Positions 17,207 to 26,265 are shown, counted from the stretch's first letter. The stretch is DNA of 64,000 bases from Herbaspirillum sp. (GCF_017744395.1 NZ_JAGIBI010000001.1:248001-312000); one strand, 5' to 3'. The notes: a model not told the origin generated them from the sequence alone. Translations and numbers: made by a program.

Positions 17207-19702
17207 ATGAAACAACAACATCTTGGGGAAGGCGGGCGGAAACGCCCTGTGGAAAAGGCATTCATGCGCAAGTCCGCGATGGCGGTCGCCATTCATTGCG
17301 CGGCAGCGGCAATGGCCATTTCCTCGCTGGCTTGCATGGCGCCTGCCATGGCTGCCGAAGCCGCGGGCGGCGCGCAAAGCTTCAGCATTCCGCCCGGGGC
17401 GCTGGCCCAGACCCTGCAGGCTTTCGCCGCCCGCGCAGGCGTGGCCCTGTCGTTCGACGCCAGGCTGCTGGAAGGCAAGAACAGCCCCGGCCTGACCGGA
17501 ACCTACCCGGTCGACGAAGGCTTTTCCCGCCTGTTGCAAGGAACCGGCCTGCAAGCCCAGCGCCTGCCGGGCGGCGGCTATACCGTGAAAGCACCGGTGG
17601 CGGCCGCAGCGGCCACCATCGGCGAGCTGCAGCCTATCGAAATCAGCGCGCAGCGCACCAGCAGCACCATCATCCGTCCGACGCGCCAGAGCAATGTCAT
17701 CGAGCGTGAAGAGTTGAACGAACTGCGCCAGTCGTCCGACAGCCTGGCCACCGTGCTGGGCAAGATCGTTCCCGGGATGGCCGATTCCAGCCACACGATC
17801 ACCGACTACGGACAGACGCTGCGCGGCCGCAATACGCTGGTGCTGGTCGACGGCATTCCGCTCAATACCAACCGTGACTCCTCGCGCAACATGGCTACCC
17901 TGAACCTGGCCAGCATCGACAAGGTGGAAGTATTGCGGGGCAGCAGCGCCATCTACGGCGCCGGCGCCGCGGGCGGGATCATCGCCGTCACGACGCGCCC
18001 GGCAGGCGGCGAGCCCTATGCGGAAACCAGTTTCACGCTCAAATCCCCGCTGTCGCACCTGAGTAGCGACGGCCTGGGCGGCGAGGTGAACCATTACATG
18101 TCCGGCGGCAATGGCGTGGTCGATTACGCGTTCAACATCGGCTACCAGCACGTGGGCGGCTCCTTCGAGGGCAAGGGCAATCGCATCGCGCCCGAGCCCA
18201 GCCAGGGCGACCTGTTCGACAGCAACAACTACACGCTGGGCGGCAAGCTGGGATTTCGCATCGACAAGAACCAGCGTTTGCAGTTATCCGTGAGCCGCTA
18301 TGTCGCCGAGCAGGACAGTTCCTACGGCTCCGATCCGGCAGTGGCGAAGCTGCCCGCCGGATCCGCCGTGGCGCGCCCGCTGGACGGTCTGCAATTGGCT
18401 GACCAGAACCAGATCAGGAACACGCTGCTGAGCCTGGACTACCAGAACCAGGACGTCTTCGGCAGCACGCTGTCGACCCAGTTGTACTACCGCGACTACT
18501 TCACGCGCTTCACGCCATTCGATGCGCGGGCGGTCTCCACCCGCGGCAACAACGTCGACCAGGTGATGCAGAACTCCCGCGTGCTGGGCGGCCGGGCCAC
18601 ATTGACTACGCCGCTGGCGGAGAACACCAAGCTGCTGTGGGGGCTGGATTTCAACCAGGAACGCAGCGACATGCCGGACGACATCTTCAATGCCGCCGCC
18701 TATGACGCCAGCGGCGGCCGCGTTTTCCAGCGCACCGGCACCTTGCTTTACATGCCCTTGCTCACGACCCGTTCGATCGGCGGCTTCGGGCAATTGCAGC
18801 ACAAGTTCAACGACCAATGGTCGGTCGAGGTGGGGCTGCGCTATGAGCGCGCCTATGCCAGCTACGACGACTTCATTCCGCTCTCGCAAAGCAAATCGGC
18901 CACGCCGCAAAAGGTGCGCGGCGGCTCGGTTTCCTTCAGCTCCTGGATGAGCAATGCCGGCGTCGTGTTCAAGCCGGTCGCAGGGCATGAGGTCTATGCC
19001 TCGTTCAGCCAGGGCTTCCAGCTGCCTGACATCGGCGTACAGGTTCGCAACGCCACGCCGGCATTCAACATTTCGTCATCGTCGCTGGAACCGGTGAAGA
19101 CCAACAGCTACGAGCTGGGCTGGCGCGGTGCGTCCGGCAATGTCCTGGGCAACCTGACCGTGTTTCACACGACCTCGAAGCTGGGGGATATCCAGAGCTT
19201 CAACAACGGCCTGATCCTGACGCGCACGGAAGAGAAGATCACCGGCATCGAGGCCGGCGCGGACTATCTGCCGGACGATTCGGCCTGGGGCGGCGGCGCC
19301 ACCTACACCATGATGTGGGGACGGGAAACGCCGCAAGGCAGCACCAGCGACCAGATCATGAGCGGCTACCGGATCCCGCCGATGAAGGTGACGGCTTATG
19401 TGCAGTACAAGCCGGGCAGCAAGTGGAGCAACCGCCTGCAGGCGACTTACTTCGCCGCGCGCGATTACCGCCTGAAAGGCCAGACCGCCTTTGGTCGCCA
19501 GAGCATCGGAAGCTATACGACGCTTGATCTGGTCAGCCGTTATCAACTGACCGATAAAGACAGCGTGTCGCTGGGGATCGAGAACCTGTTGAACCGCTAC
19601 TACATTCCTGCGTATAGCCAGTTGATGCGCAATAGCAATAACACCAGCCGGTTGCCGGGATCGGGGGCGGTGATGAGCCTGACTTACAGTCATCGCTGGT
19701 AA
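17207..19702 (+). CDS. TonB-dependent siderophore receptor with N-terminal STN signalling domain
   Basis: STN (FSIPPGALAQTLQAFAARAGVALSFDARLLEGK), plug domain and C-terminal beta-barrel ending in ...SLTYSHRW. Confidence 0.93.
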   Translation: MKQQHLGEGGRKRPVEKAFMRKSAMAVAIHCAAAAMAISSLACMAPAMAAEAAGGAQSFSIPPGALAQTLQAFAARAGVALSFDARLLEGKNSPGLTGTYPVDEGFSRLLQGTGLQAQRLPGGGYTVKAPVAAAAATIGELQPIEISAQRTSSTIIRPTRQSNVIEREELNELRQSSDSLATVLGKIVPGMADSSHTITDYGQTLRGRNTLVLVDGIPLNTNRDSSRNMATLNLASIDKVEVLRGSSAIYGAGAAGGIIAVTTRPAGGEPYAETSFTLKSPLSHLSSDGLGGEVNHYMSGGNGVVDYAFNIGYQHVGGSFEGKGNRIAPEPSQGDLFDSNNYTLGGKLGFRIDKNQRLQLSVSRYVAEQDSSYGSDPAVAKLPAGSAVARPLDGLQLADQNQIRNTLLSLDYQNQDVFGSTLSTQLYYRDYFTRFTPFDARAVSTRGNNVDQVMQNSRVLGGRATLTTPLAENTKLLWGLDFNQERSDMPDDIFNAAAYDASGGRVFQRTGTLLYMPLLTTRSIGGFGQLQHKFNDQWSVEVGLRYERAYASYDDFIPLSQSKSATPQKVRGGSVSFSSWMSNAGVVFKPVAGHEVYASFSQGFQLPDIGVQVRNATPAFNISSSSLEPVKTNSYELGWRGASGNVLGNLTVFHTTSKLGDIQSFNNGLILTRTEEKITGIEAGADYLPDDSAWGGGATYTMMWGRETPQGSTSDQIMSGYRIPPMKVTAYVQYKPGSKWSNRLQATYFAARDYRLKGQTAFGRQSIGSYTTLDLVSRYQLTDKDSVSLGIENLLNRYYIPAYSQLMRNSNNTSRLPGSGAVMSLTYSHRW

Positions 19703-19784
19703 GCGGCAAGGCCGGTCAGCCAGTCGCCATGGCAGGGCTGATAAAACCTCCGTCGCCCTGACGAAGGTCAGGGCCCAGTGTCGT

Positions 19785-20699
19785 TCAACGGCTGCCTGGA
19801 TTTATCATCGCCGGGATATGGGCGACGAGCGCATCGATGGCAACCCGGGTCTTGCAACGCAGATGGCGCACCTGCGGCCACACCGCATGGATTTCCTGGG
19901 AAACGGCACGGTAGCTCTCCAGGACGGGAACCAGTTCACCGCTTTGCACGTATTTGCTCAATAGCCAGCAAGGGAGCCAGGCCAGGCCGTAGCCTTTGAC
20001 GGCTGCGGCAGCGATTGCCTGAACGTCATCCATGCTGATCTGAGACCGTATCGCCAGCCGCCGTGCATGGCCGCTGCCCACTTGCGCACTCCACGGCGCG
20101 GGGACGCCGGTGCGGGACTGTACGATTGCCGTGTGCCCGTCCAGTTCTTCCAGGCTGCCTGGCGTGCCGTGTCGCGACAGATAGTCCGCAGACGCGCCGA
20201 TGCTGATGTGCTGGGTACCCAGGCGCCGGGCAGCCAGCGTACTGCTGTCCTGCAGTGGGCCGATGCGCACGGCGATATCAAAGCCTTCTTCGATCAGGTC
20301 GACGTAGCGGTCGCTGAACGACAGGTCGATATCCAGTTGCGGATAGCGGCGGGTCAGCTCCAGCAGGACCGGCGCGACGCATAGATGCCCGAAGGCCTCG
20401 GGCACGCTAACCCGCAGCCGGCCACTTGGCGCCATGAGGCCGTGCTCAAGGTCGGCTTCCGCAGCGTCCAGCTCCGTTAGCGCGCGCACGCAGCGCTCGT
20501 AGTATGCCTGCCCCTCCGCCGTCAGCATTTGGCTGCGCGTATTGCGCTGAAGCAGGCACACACCCAAGCGTGCTTCCAAACGCGCGATGGCTTTGCCGAC
20601 CGCCGAGCGCGTCAGGCCAAGTTGCTCTGCCGCGGGCGCAAATCCGCCGGCTTCGACGACCTGCACGAACGTTGTGATCCCATCCAGTCTGTCTTGCAT
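19785..20699 (-). CDS. LysR-family transcriptional regulator
   Basis: MQDRLDGITTFVQVVEAGGFAPAAEQLGLTRSAVGKAIARLEARLGV HTH. Confidence 0.93.
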   Translation of the reverse strand: MQDRLDGITTFVQVVEAGGFAPAAEQLGLTRSAVGKAIARLEARLGVCLLQRNTRSQMLTAEGQAYYERCVRALTELDAAEADLEHGLMAPSGRLRVSVPEAFGHLCVAPVLLELTRRYPQLDIDLSFSDRYVDLIEEGFDIAVRIGPLQDSSTLAARRLGTQHISIGASADYLSRHGTPGSLEELDGHTAIVQSRTGVPAPWSAQVGSGHARRLAIRSQISMDDVQAIAAAAVKGYGLAWLPCWLLSKYVQSGELVPVLESYRAVSQEIHAVWPQVRHLRCKTRVAIDALVAHIPAMINPGSR

Positions 20700-20753
20700 T
20701 GCTATCCCAATTGGTTCCTGTGTGGATTATTTTATCGGAATGTTTCTCTCCAA

Positions 20754-20774
20754 TATGGGAAATTTATTCCCATA
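20754..20774. promoter_or_regulatory. palindrome TATGGGAA-ATTTA-TTCCCATA; candidate LysR operator
   Basis: Perfect 8-bp inverted repeat, 5-bp spacer, in the lysR/MFS divergent region; contains T-N11-A. Confidence 0.7.
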
Positions 20775-20841
20775 AACTGTGCCGCAGTGTGGGCAGCCGC
20801 GCACACCTTATCTAGAACGCATCTCACGCCTATTGATGAAA

Positions 20842-22436
20842 TGAGTTCTACATCCTGGAGTGAAACAACCATGCAGGTACGTGACATCGAACAGCCGGCC
20901 CGGCCGCAAACAGACCATCCCTTTGCCATGCGCAACACCGTGGCGCTACTGGCCGTATGCCTGGCCGCCTTGATGTTCGGGTTGGAGATTTCCAGCGTGC
21001 CGGTGATCCTGCCCACGCTGGAAGTTGTTCTGCACAGCGACTTCAGCGGCATCCAATGGATCATGAATGCCTACACCATTGCCTGCACCGCCGTACTGAT
21101 GGCAACGGGAACGCTGGCGGACCGCTATGGCCGCAAGCGCGTATTCCTTTTCTCAATCGCACTGTTTGGAATCGCCTCGCTGCTGTGCGGCCTGGCATGG
21201 AGTACGCCGGTCCTGATCGCCGGTCGTTTCTTGCAGGGGGCGAGCGGCGGGGCGATGCTCATTTGCCTGGTGGCGGTACTCTCGCACCAGTTCCCCGAAG
21301 GAGCCGAACGCGGCAGGGCGTTCGGAATCTGGGGCATTGTCTTTGGCATCGGGCTGGGATTTGGGCCGCTGATCGGTGGCCTGATCGTCGCCGTGTCCAG
21401 TTGGAAGTGGGTCTTCTGGGCGCACGTCTTCATCGCGGCCCTGACGTTCGGCCTGGCCATCGCCGGCGTGCGCGAATCGCGCGATCCGCATGCAAGGAAA
21501 TTGGACCTGGCCGGCATCGTCACCCTGTCCCTCGCGGTGCTGGGACTTGCCTACTTCGTGACCCAGGGCGCCGACACCGGATTCGGCAGTGCTTCAGCCC
21601 TGTGCATCATCGCGGCAAGCGCCGCCAGTTTCGTGCTGTTCCTCGTCGTGGAGATGCGCGCAGCGCACCCGATGTTCGATTTTTCGGTATTCCGGGTGCG
21701 CAATTTCTCGGGGGCGCTGCTTGGCTCTGTGGGGATGAACTTCAGTTTCTGGCCGTTCATCATCTACCTGCCGATTTACTTCCAGAGTGCGCTGGGCCAA
21801 GGTCCCGCAGCCTCAGGCATGTCGCTGCTGGCCTACACCTTGCCCACGCTGATATTCCCGCCCATCGGCGAACGCCTGGCATTGCGCTACCGGCCCGGCA
21901 TCGTCATTCCCGCCGGCTTGTTCATCATCGGGCTGGGGTTCTTCCTGATGTTCATCGGCAGCGGCATCGAACAGGCGGGCTGGATGAGCGTGCTGCCTGG
22001 CTGCCTGTTGGCCGGCGCGGGTTTGGGCATGATCAATACTCCGGTGACCAACACCACCACGGGTTCGGTATCGAGCACGCGCGCCGGCATGGCATCAGGC
22101 ATCGACATGAGCGCCCGCATGATCTCCCTGGCCATCAATATCGCCTTGATGGGTTTTCTGCTGGTGCAAGGGGTATTGCAGTATCTGCAAACGGCGCTGT
22201 CCAAACCGTCCGATGATGCATCGTTGCGCGCACTGGCCAATAGCATCGCATCCGGGAGTATGCATTCCGCTAACGCCGGCGCATGGGCATCCATGCCTGC
22301 GGAGACGCTGGCGGAGATCGGCCGTGCGGCGCTGGTGCATGGTTTTGGCGGGATCATGCTCTATAGCGGCATTGCTGTCTGGGTGCTCGCCGGTATTAGT
22401 TTCCTGATCTTTGGGGAGAGGAGGGCGGTGTCATGA
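20842..22436 (+). CDS. MFS drug-resistance transporter, EmrB/QacA (14-TMS) family
   Basis: LDGR-class N-terminal pattern, TGTLADRYGRKRVFL; start MSSTSWSETTMQVRD (alternative 20872). Confidence 0.88.
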
Positions 22437-22798
22437 TTGGTCGCTGGCGGGCATTCGTGAATGGACGCGCGTGCGCCTTTTAAATTAAGGTTTGCGGCCT
22501 CATTGCCATTACAGTTTCAGTAGGAAAAAGAGTAGAAAGAGATATGTATTTGTGACCGTACCCCGGAATTAGTACCGGTCTAAAGTAGAAATTTCTGGCT
22601 TCTGACCGTATCCCGGAAGGAAAAAGACGCGGCGCCTAAGCCGCCGGAAAAAACGCACGGAACCAGGCAGCGTGCGGCAGCGGAAACCAAGGCCGGCAAA
22701 AAGACGGAAAACCAAGGTACTTAGGTAGCCGTGGCATCCTCTGGGGCGGGAGCATGCCACTCTCGCCCCCAACATTCAGAATTCAGGAGGGACTCGCT

Positions 22799-23200
22799 AT
22801 GCAGCAATCCCAAGGCCAACAGGAATTCGATTTCTACGTGAATATCGACAAGCCTACTCTCGGTCTCTATGTCCGCAAGGGAACCGGCTTGCCTGATCTG
22901 GCGGATGCCCTGTCATGGCTGTTTTCCGGGCATGTCTGGCAGAGCGAGTTATTGGGACTCATTTTCCGCCTGTGTAAACACCCATTTTCTTCTGAATGTC
23001 TCGAAGGTGATCGCAAAGGAAGATCGACTCCTCCTTCATCACGGGGTGGTTGTACATTGTCTCGTAATGCCAGTGTTCTTCACCGTCGAGTTTGTATCGG
23101 AAGTTTCCTGGATAATTGCTGGGATCTTTCCAGTAGCCCCAGCAATATTCGACAGCCATCTGGACTTCCCGAGTATGAGCCTCGTGGGTCTGGATGTTGA
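22799..23200 (+). pseudogene. short hypothetical ORF; only about the first 50 codons look like protein, the rest is antisense to the secreted-protein gene
   Basis: RBS AGGAGGG then MQQSQGQQEFDFYVNIDKPTLGLYVRKGTGLPDLADALSWLFSGHVWQSELL; downstream codons run through the 22959-23390 minus gene. Confidence 0.4.
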
Positions 23201-23390
23201 CTTCGCCGAAGGTCAGACCGATAACGGGAGTATGTTCTGAATTGTTAGCTCTGAAGGCTTGCCACGACTCTTTCTTCCCGAGAAGAACCCACGAATCAAC
23301 GCTTCGTTCCAAGGATACGAAATCCCTTGCATCAGGTTCCGCGAATGCGAGCATCGGAAGGAATGTTAGGAGGATAAGAAACCGTTTCAT
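22959..23390 (-). CDS. small secreted hypothetical protein, possible orphan immunity-like protein
   Basis: Start MKRFLILLTFLPMLAFAEPDARD... (signal peptide); ATGA overlap with an upstream gene fragment. Confidence 0.65.
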   Translation of the reverse strand: MKRFLILLTFLPMLAFAEPDARDFVSLERSVDSWVLLGKKESWQAFRANNSEHTPVIGLTFGEVNIQTHEAHTREVQMAVEYCWGYWKDPSNYPGNFRYKLDGEEHWHYETMYNHPVMKEESIFLCDHLRDIQKKMGVYTGGK

Positions 23391-23548
23391 TCGATGCTTT
23401 TGATATGAGCCTTGGTGATCGCACTGTCCAAGCAGCCCTTCAGATAGGCATAGAGCGTGTCGATGATTCGATGGCATAGGTTGCTCGACAGATAAGATGC
23501 GGGTGAAGTGCCGCCCAGCAAAAAATAGACGGGTGTCGGTGCTAAGGA
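23387..23548 (-). pseudogene. C-terminal fragment of an unidentified gene
   Basis: Open frame SLAPTPVYFLLGGTSPASYLSSNLCHRIIDTLYAYLKGCLDSAITKAHIKSIE*, no start codon, stop overlaps next ATG (ATGA). Confidence 0.45.
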
Positions 23549-23587
23549 TTATTTTCCCCTGGTTAGGGGAGGGTAGCAGCTTTTCCT

Positions 23588-23743
23588 TCACCTAGATCTT
23601 CTTCTAAACAAAGAAATATTTCTGTTTTGAAAATATAGAAACGGATTTATTTCTACGTAGAAAAGGAAAGCCGCAATCTCATTTTCCTTCGGCTTGGCAG
23701 TGCGCAGCTTGGCGTCATTGAGCGGGGTAACGATCTTAGGCAT
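23588..23743 (-). pseudogene. decayed N-terminus of a P4-type tyrosine integrase (DUF4102 arm-binding domain start)
   Basis: MPKIVTPLNDAKLRTAKPKE matches the typical integrase start (MP..LTD.KLR.AKPK.K), then diverges to NEIAAFLFYVEIN...* (51 aa). Confidence 0.65.
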
Positions 23744-24001
23744 AGGATCAATCCAGACGAATGATGACGCTGCTGCCGAATGCCGAGTCGATCAGGATGG
23801 CGCGGTCCTTCGTGGGGGGACTGAGTCGATAGATAAATGCGCTGCCGATATTTAGCTTTTCATCAGTGCGCCAGTCCGCGTTCAGGTAGTCGGGTAAGTC
23901 ATCCAACCCCAGCGGCTGAATTTTTGCGCCGCCGCTGACCCAATGGCGGGGGATATTGGTGATGGGGTTTGTGTGGCGGTGTTCATGCGGAACGCTATCT
24001 G

Positions 24002-24043
24002 TTTTAACGGTATTAGCTGATACCGCGAAACATACCGTTAAAA
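24002..24043. repeat. 12-bp perfect inverted repeat TTTTAACGGTAT ... ATACCGTTAAAA upstream of the integrase remnant
   Basis: Read directly; internal CGGTAT-TAGCTG-ATACCG adds a third half-site. Confidence 0.8.
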
Positions 24044-24075
24044 ATCTAGGATTTCAATGCACGTAAAAACACGTT

Positions 24076-24120
24076 AAAAAACAAAAAACCCGCGTCAGTA
24101 CTGAGCTTGAGGCGGGCTCT
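24076..24120 (-). terminator. Rho-independent terminator downstream of tRNA-Ser
   Basis: Minus strand CCCGCCTCA...TGACGCGGG stem followed by TTTTTTGTTTTTT. Confidence 0.8.
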
Positions 24121-24152
24121 TGGATTGAAAAACACTTTCTAACACAAACTTT

Positions 24153-24242
24153 TGGCGGAGGCTGTGAGATTCGAACTCACGGACGGGTCACCCCGTCGGC
24201 AGTTTTCAAGACTGCTGGTTTAAACCACTCACCCAAACCTCC
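24153..24242 (-). tRNA. tRNA-Ser, anticodon UGA, CCA encoded
   Basis: Minus strand GGAGGTTTGGGTGAGTGGTTTAAACCAGCAGTCTTGAAAACTGCCGACGGGGTGACCCGTCCGTGAGTTCGAATCTCACAGCCTCCGCCA; long variable arm and TTCGAAT loop. Confidence 0.95.
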
Positions 24243-24338
24243 TTGATCGGCGGATGCCTGCGCAGGGCAGGCATCGCGAGCGGCGCATTATACATCACTT
24301 GCGCCGCGTCCCAATCTTTCCGGATTGAAACCCGGCGC

Positions 24339-25127
24339 TCAGAACGTACCCGGATAGGCGCCGCCGTCCATCAGCAGGTTCTGGCCGGTGATGAAGCCGG
24401 CCTGGGCGCTGCACAGGTAGGCGCAGGCGTCGCCGAATTCGGCCGGGTCGCCGAAGCGGCCGGCCGGGTTTTGCTTGCTGCGTTCGGCCAGCACGTCGTC
24501 CACGCTCCGGCCGCTTTCCTGGGCGGCGCCGACGGCGGTGGCGCGCAGGCGGTCGGTTTGGAAGGGGCCGGGCAGCAGGTTGTTGATGGTGACGTTATGC
24601 GCCACGGTCTTGCGCGAGAGGCCGGCGACAAAGCCGGTCAGGCCCGAGCGGGCGCCGTTGGACAGGCCGAGGATGTCGATCGGCGCGCGCACCGCGCTGG
24701 AGGTGATGTTGACGATGCGGCCGAATTTGCGCGCGATCATGCCGTCGACGGTGGCCTTGATCAGTTCGATCGGGGTCAGCATATTGGCGTCGACCGCGGC
24801 GATCCAGTCGTCGCGCGACCAGTCGCGGAAGTCGCCCGGCTTGGGGCCGCCGGCGTTGGTCACCAGGATGTCCGGGGTGGGGCAGGCGGCCAGGGCCAGG
24901 GCGCGGCCTTCGGCGGTGGTGATGTCGCAGGCGACGGTGGTGATGGTGGCGCCGTTTCCGGCAACTTCGGCGCGGATTTCCGCGGCGGCGGCTTCCAGCG
25001 CTTCCTTGCCGCGCGCAAGCATGGTCACGGACACGCCTTCGCGCGCCAGCGAAAGCGCGCAGGCGCGTCCCAGGCCTTTGCTCGATGCGCATACCAGCGC
25101 GGTTTTACCTTTGAGTCCTAAATCCAT
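24339..25127 (-). CDS. SDR-family oxidoreductase
   Basis: MDLGLKGKTALVCASSKGLGRACALSLAREG Rossmann start and NAGG motif. Confidence 0.92.
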   Translation of the reverse strand: MDLGLKGKTALVCASSKGLGRACALSLAREGVSVTMLARGKEALEAAAAEIRAEVAGNGATITTVACDITTAEGRALALAACPTPDILVTNAGGPKPGDFRDWSRDDWIAAVDANMLTPIELIKATVDGMIARKFGRIVNITSSAVRAPIDILGLSNGARSGLTGFVAGLSRKTVAHNVTINNLLPGPFQTDRLRATAVGAAQESGRSVDDVLAERSKQNPAGRFGDPAEFGDACAYLCSAQAGFITGQNLLMDGGAYPGTF

Positions 25128-25324
25128 TTTGCTGCTTCCTTTGCATGAGGTAGGTTGACGGGCGGTCGTGCCGCTTATCGTCTAATTGTTGTGCCGATTG
25201 TTGTACATCATGCATGCCATTGCACTTCAGGAGATCTGGCCGGGCGGCGCGCGGGCATTGCCCCGGCTTATGACAGCTGGGGGCGGCTGCGCTACACTGG
25301 CGGGCTTCGCAGGCTCTGCTGAGC

Positions 25325-25408
25325 CTACTTCTTGACCACCATGTAGACAGCCAGCGCGATGATGGCAACCACGCCTATTTCCAACGCGAATACGATGGCG
25401 CCGCTCAT
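25325..25408 (-). CDS. 27-aa single-pass small membrane protein
   Basis: Below track cutoff: MSGAIVFALEIGVVAIIALAVYMVVKK*; AAGGAG RBS at proper spacing upstream. Confidence 0.55.
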   Translation of the reverse strand: MSGAIVFALEIGVVAIIALAVYMVVKK

Positions 25409-25500
25409 GACAGTCTCCTTGTCTTGTTTGAACGCCGAACCTGCATGGCAGGCAATGATGCCTGGCCCTGCACGCGCGGCAGAGGCATAACTTTACACCG

Positions 25501-26265
25501 ATGATGGATTCTTTGTTTTTGTCGAGCCTGCTCAACTTCCTGCTGGGCGGCGTGCTGGGAGCGACCGGCGGGTTGTTCGGGATCGGCGGCGGACTGATCG
25601 CCATTCCGGTGCTGGGTTATCTGTACGGCATGGACCAGCAATTGGCGCAGGGCACGTCGCTGGTGATGATCGTGCCCAATGTGGTGATCGCGTTCTGGCG
25701 CTACAAGCAGCGCAACAGGATCGAGTGGAGTTCGGCCCTGATGATGTGCGTGCCGGCGGTAGTGACGACGTATTTCTCGGCGCGCATGGCCACCAGCATC
25801 GATGCGCGCAGCCTGCATTTCTGTTTCGCCGCCTTCATGGGGCTGCTGGCGCTGTATTACCTGTGGACGCTGCTGCGCCGGCAGCGCAGCGTGCAATCTT
25901 CCATCGTGCTGCCGCGCAGGTATATCTTCGCGGTGGGCATGTCGGCCGGCGCTTCGGCGGGATTTTTCAGCGTGGGCGGGGCGATCGTGGCGGTGCCGAT
26001 GCTGACCGCCTTTTTCGGCGCTACGCAGACTGCGGCGCAAGGGCTGGGCCTGGCGATGGTCACGCCGGGGACACTGGTGGCGCTGTGGACCTATGCCCAT
26101 GCCGGCCATGTCGATTGGGCCGTGGGGATTCCGATGGCGCTGGGCGGCGTGCTCAGCATCTCATGGGGCGTGGCGCTGGCGCACCATCTGCCGGAGCGGC
26201 GCTTGCGCATCCTGTTTTGCGGTGCGTTGCTGCTGTTGTCGGTGTGGATGATGGCCGAAGGCTGA
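25501..26265 (+). CDS. sulfite exporter TauE/SafE family permease
   Basis: LLGGVLGATGGLFGIGGGLIAIPVLGYLYGMDQQLAQGTSLVMIVPN and a second GFFSVGGAIVAVPML repeat. Confidence 0.92.
   Translation: MMDSLFLSSLLNFLLGGVLGATGGLFGIGGGLIAIPVLGYLYGMDQQLAQGTSLVMIVPNVVIAFWRYKQRNRIEWSSALMMCVPAVVTTYFSARMATSIDARSLHFCFAAFMGLLALYYLWTLLRRQRSVQSSIVLPRRYIFAVGMSAGASAGFFSVGGAIVAVPMLTAFFGATQTAAQGLGLAMVTPGTLVALWTYAHAGHVDWAVGIPMALGGVLSISWGVALAHHLPERRLRILFCGALLLLSVWMMAEG

Larger units (their letters stand above)
22440..24152. mobile_element. remnant genomic island at the 3' end of tRNA-Ser(UGA)
   Basis: Lower GC, gene fragments, decayed integrase N-terminus beside the tRNA 3' end, AT-rich palindromes. Left boundary is approximate. 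Confidence 0.6.

Noticed and set aside
24153-24180. Search for a second copy of the tRNA-Ser 3' end as attR
   Set aside because: No duplicate recognised by eye near 22.4-22.8 kb; the island is treated as a remnant, not an intact element.
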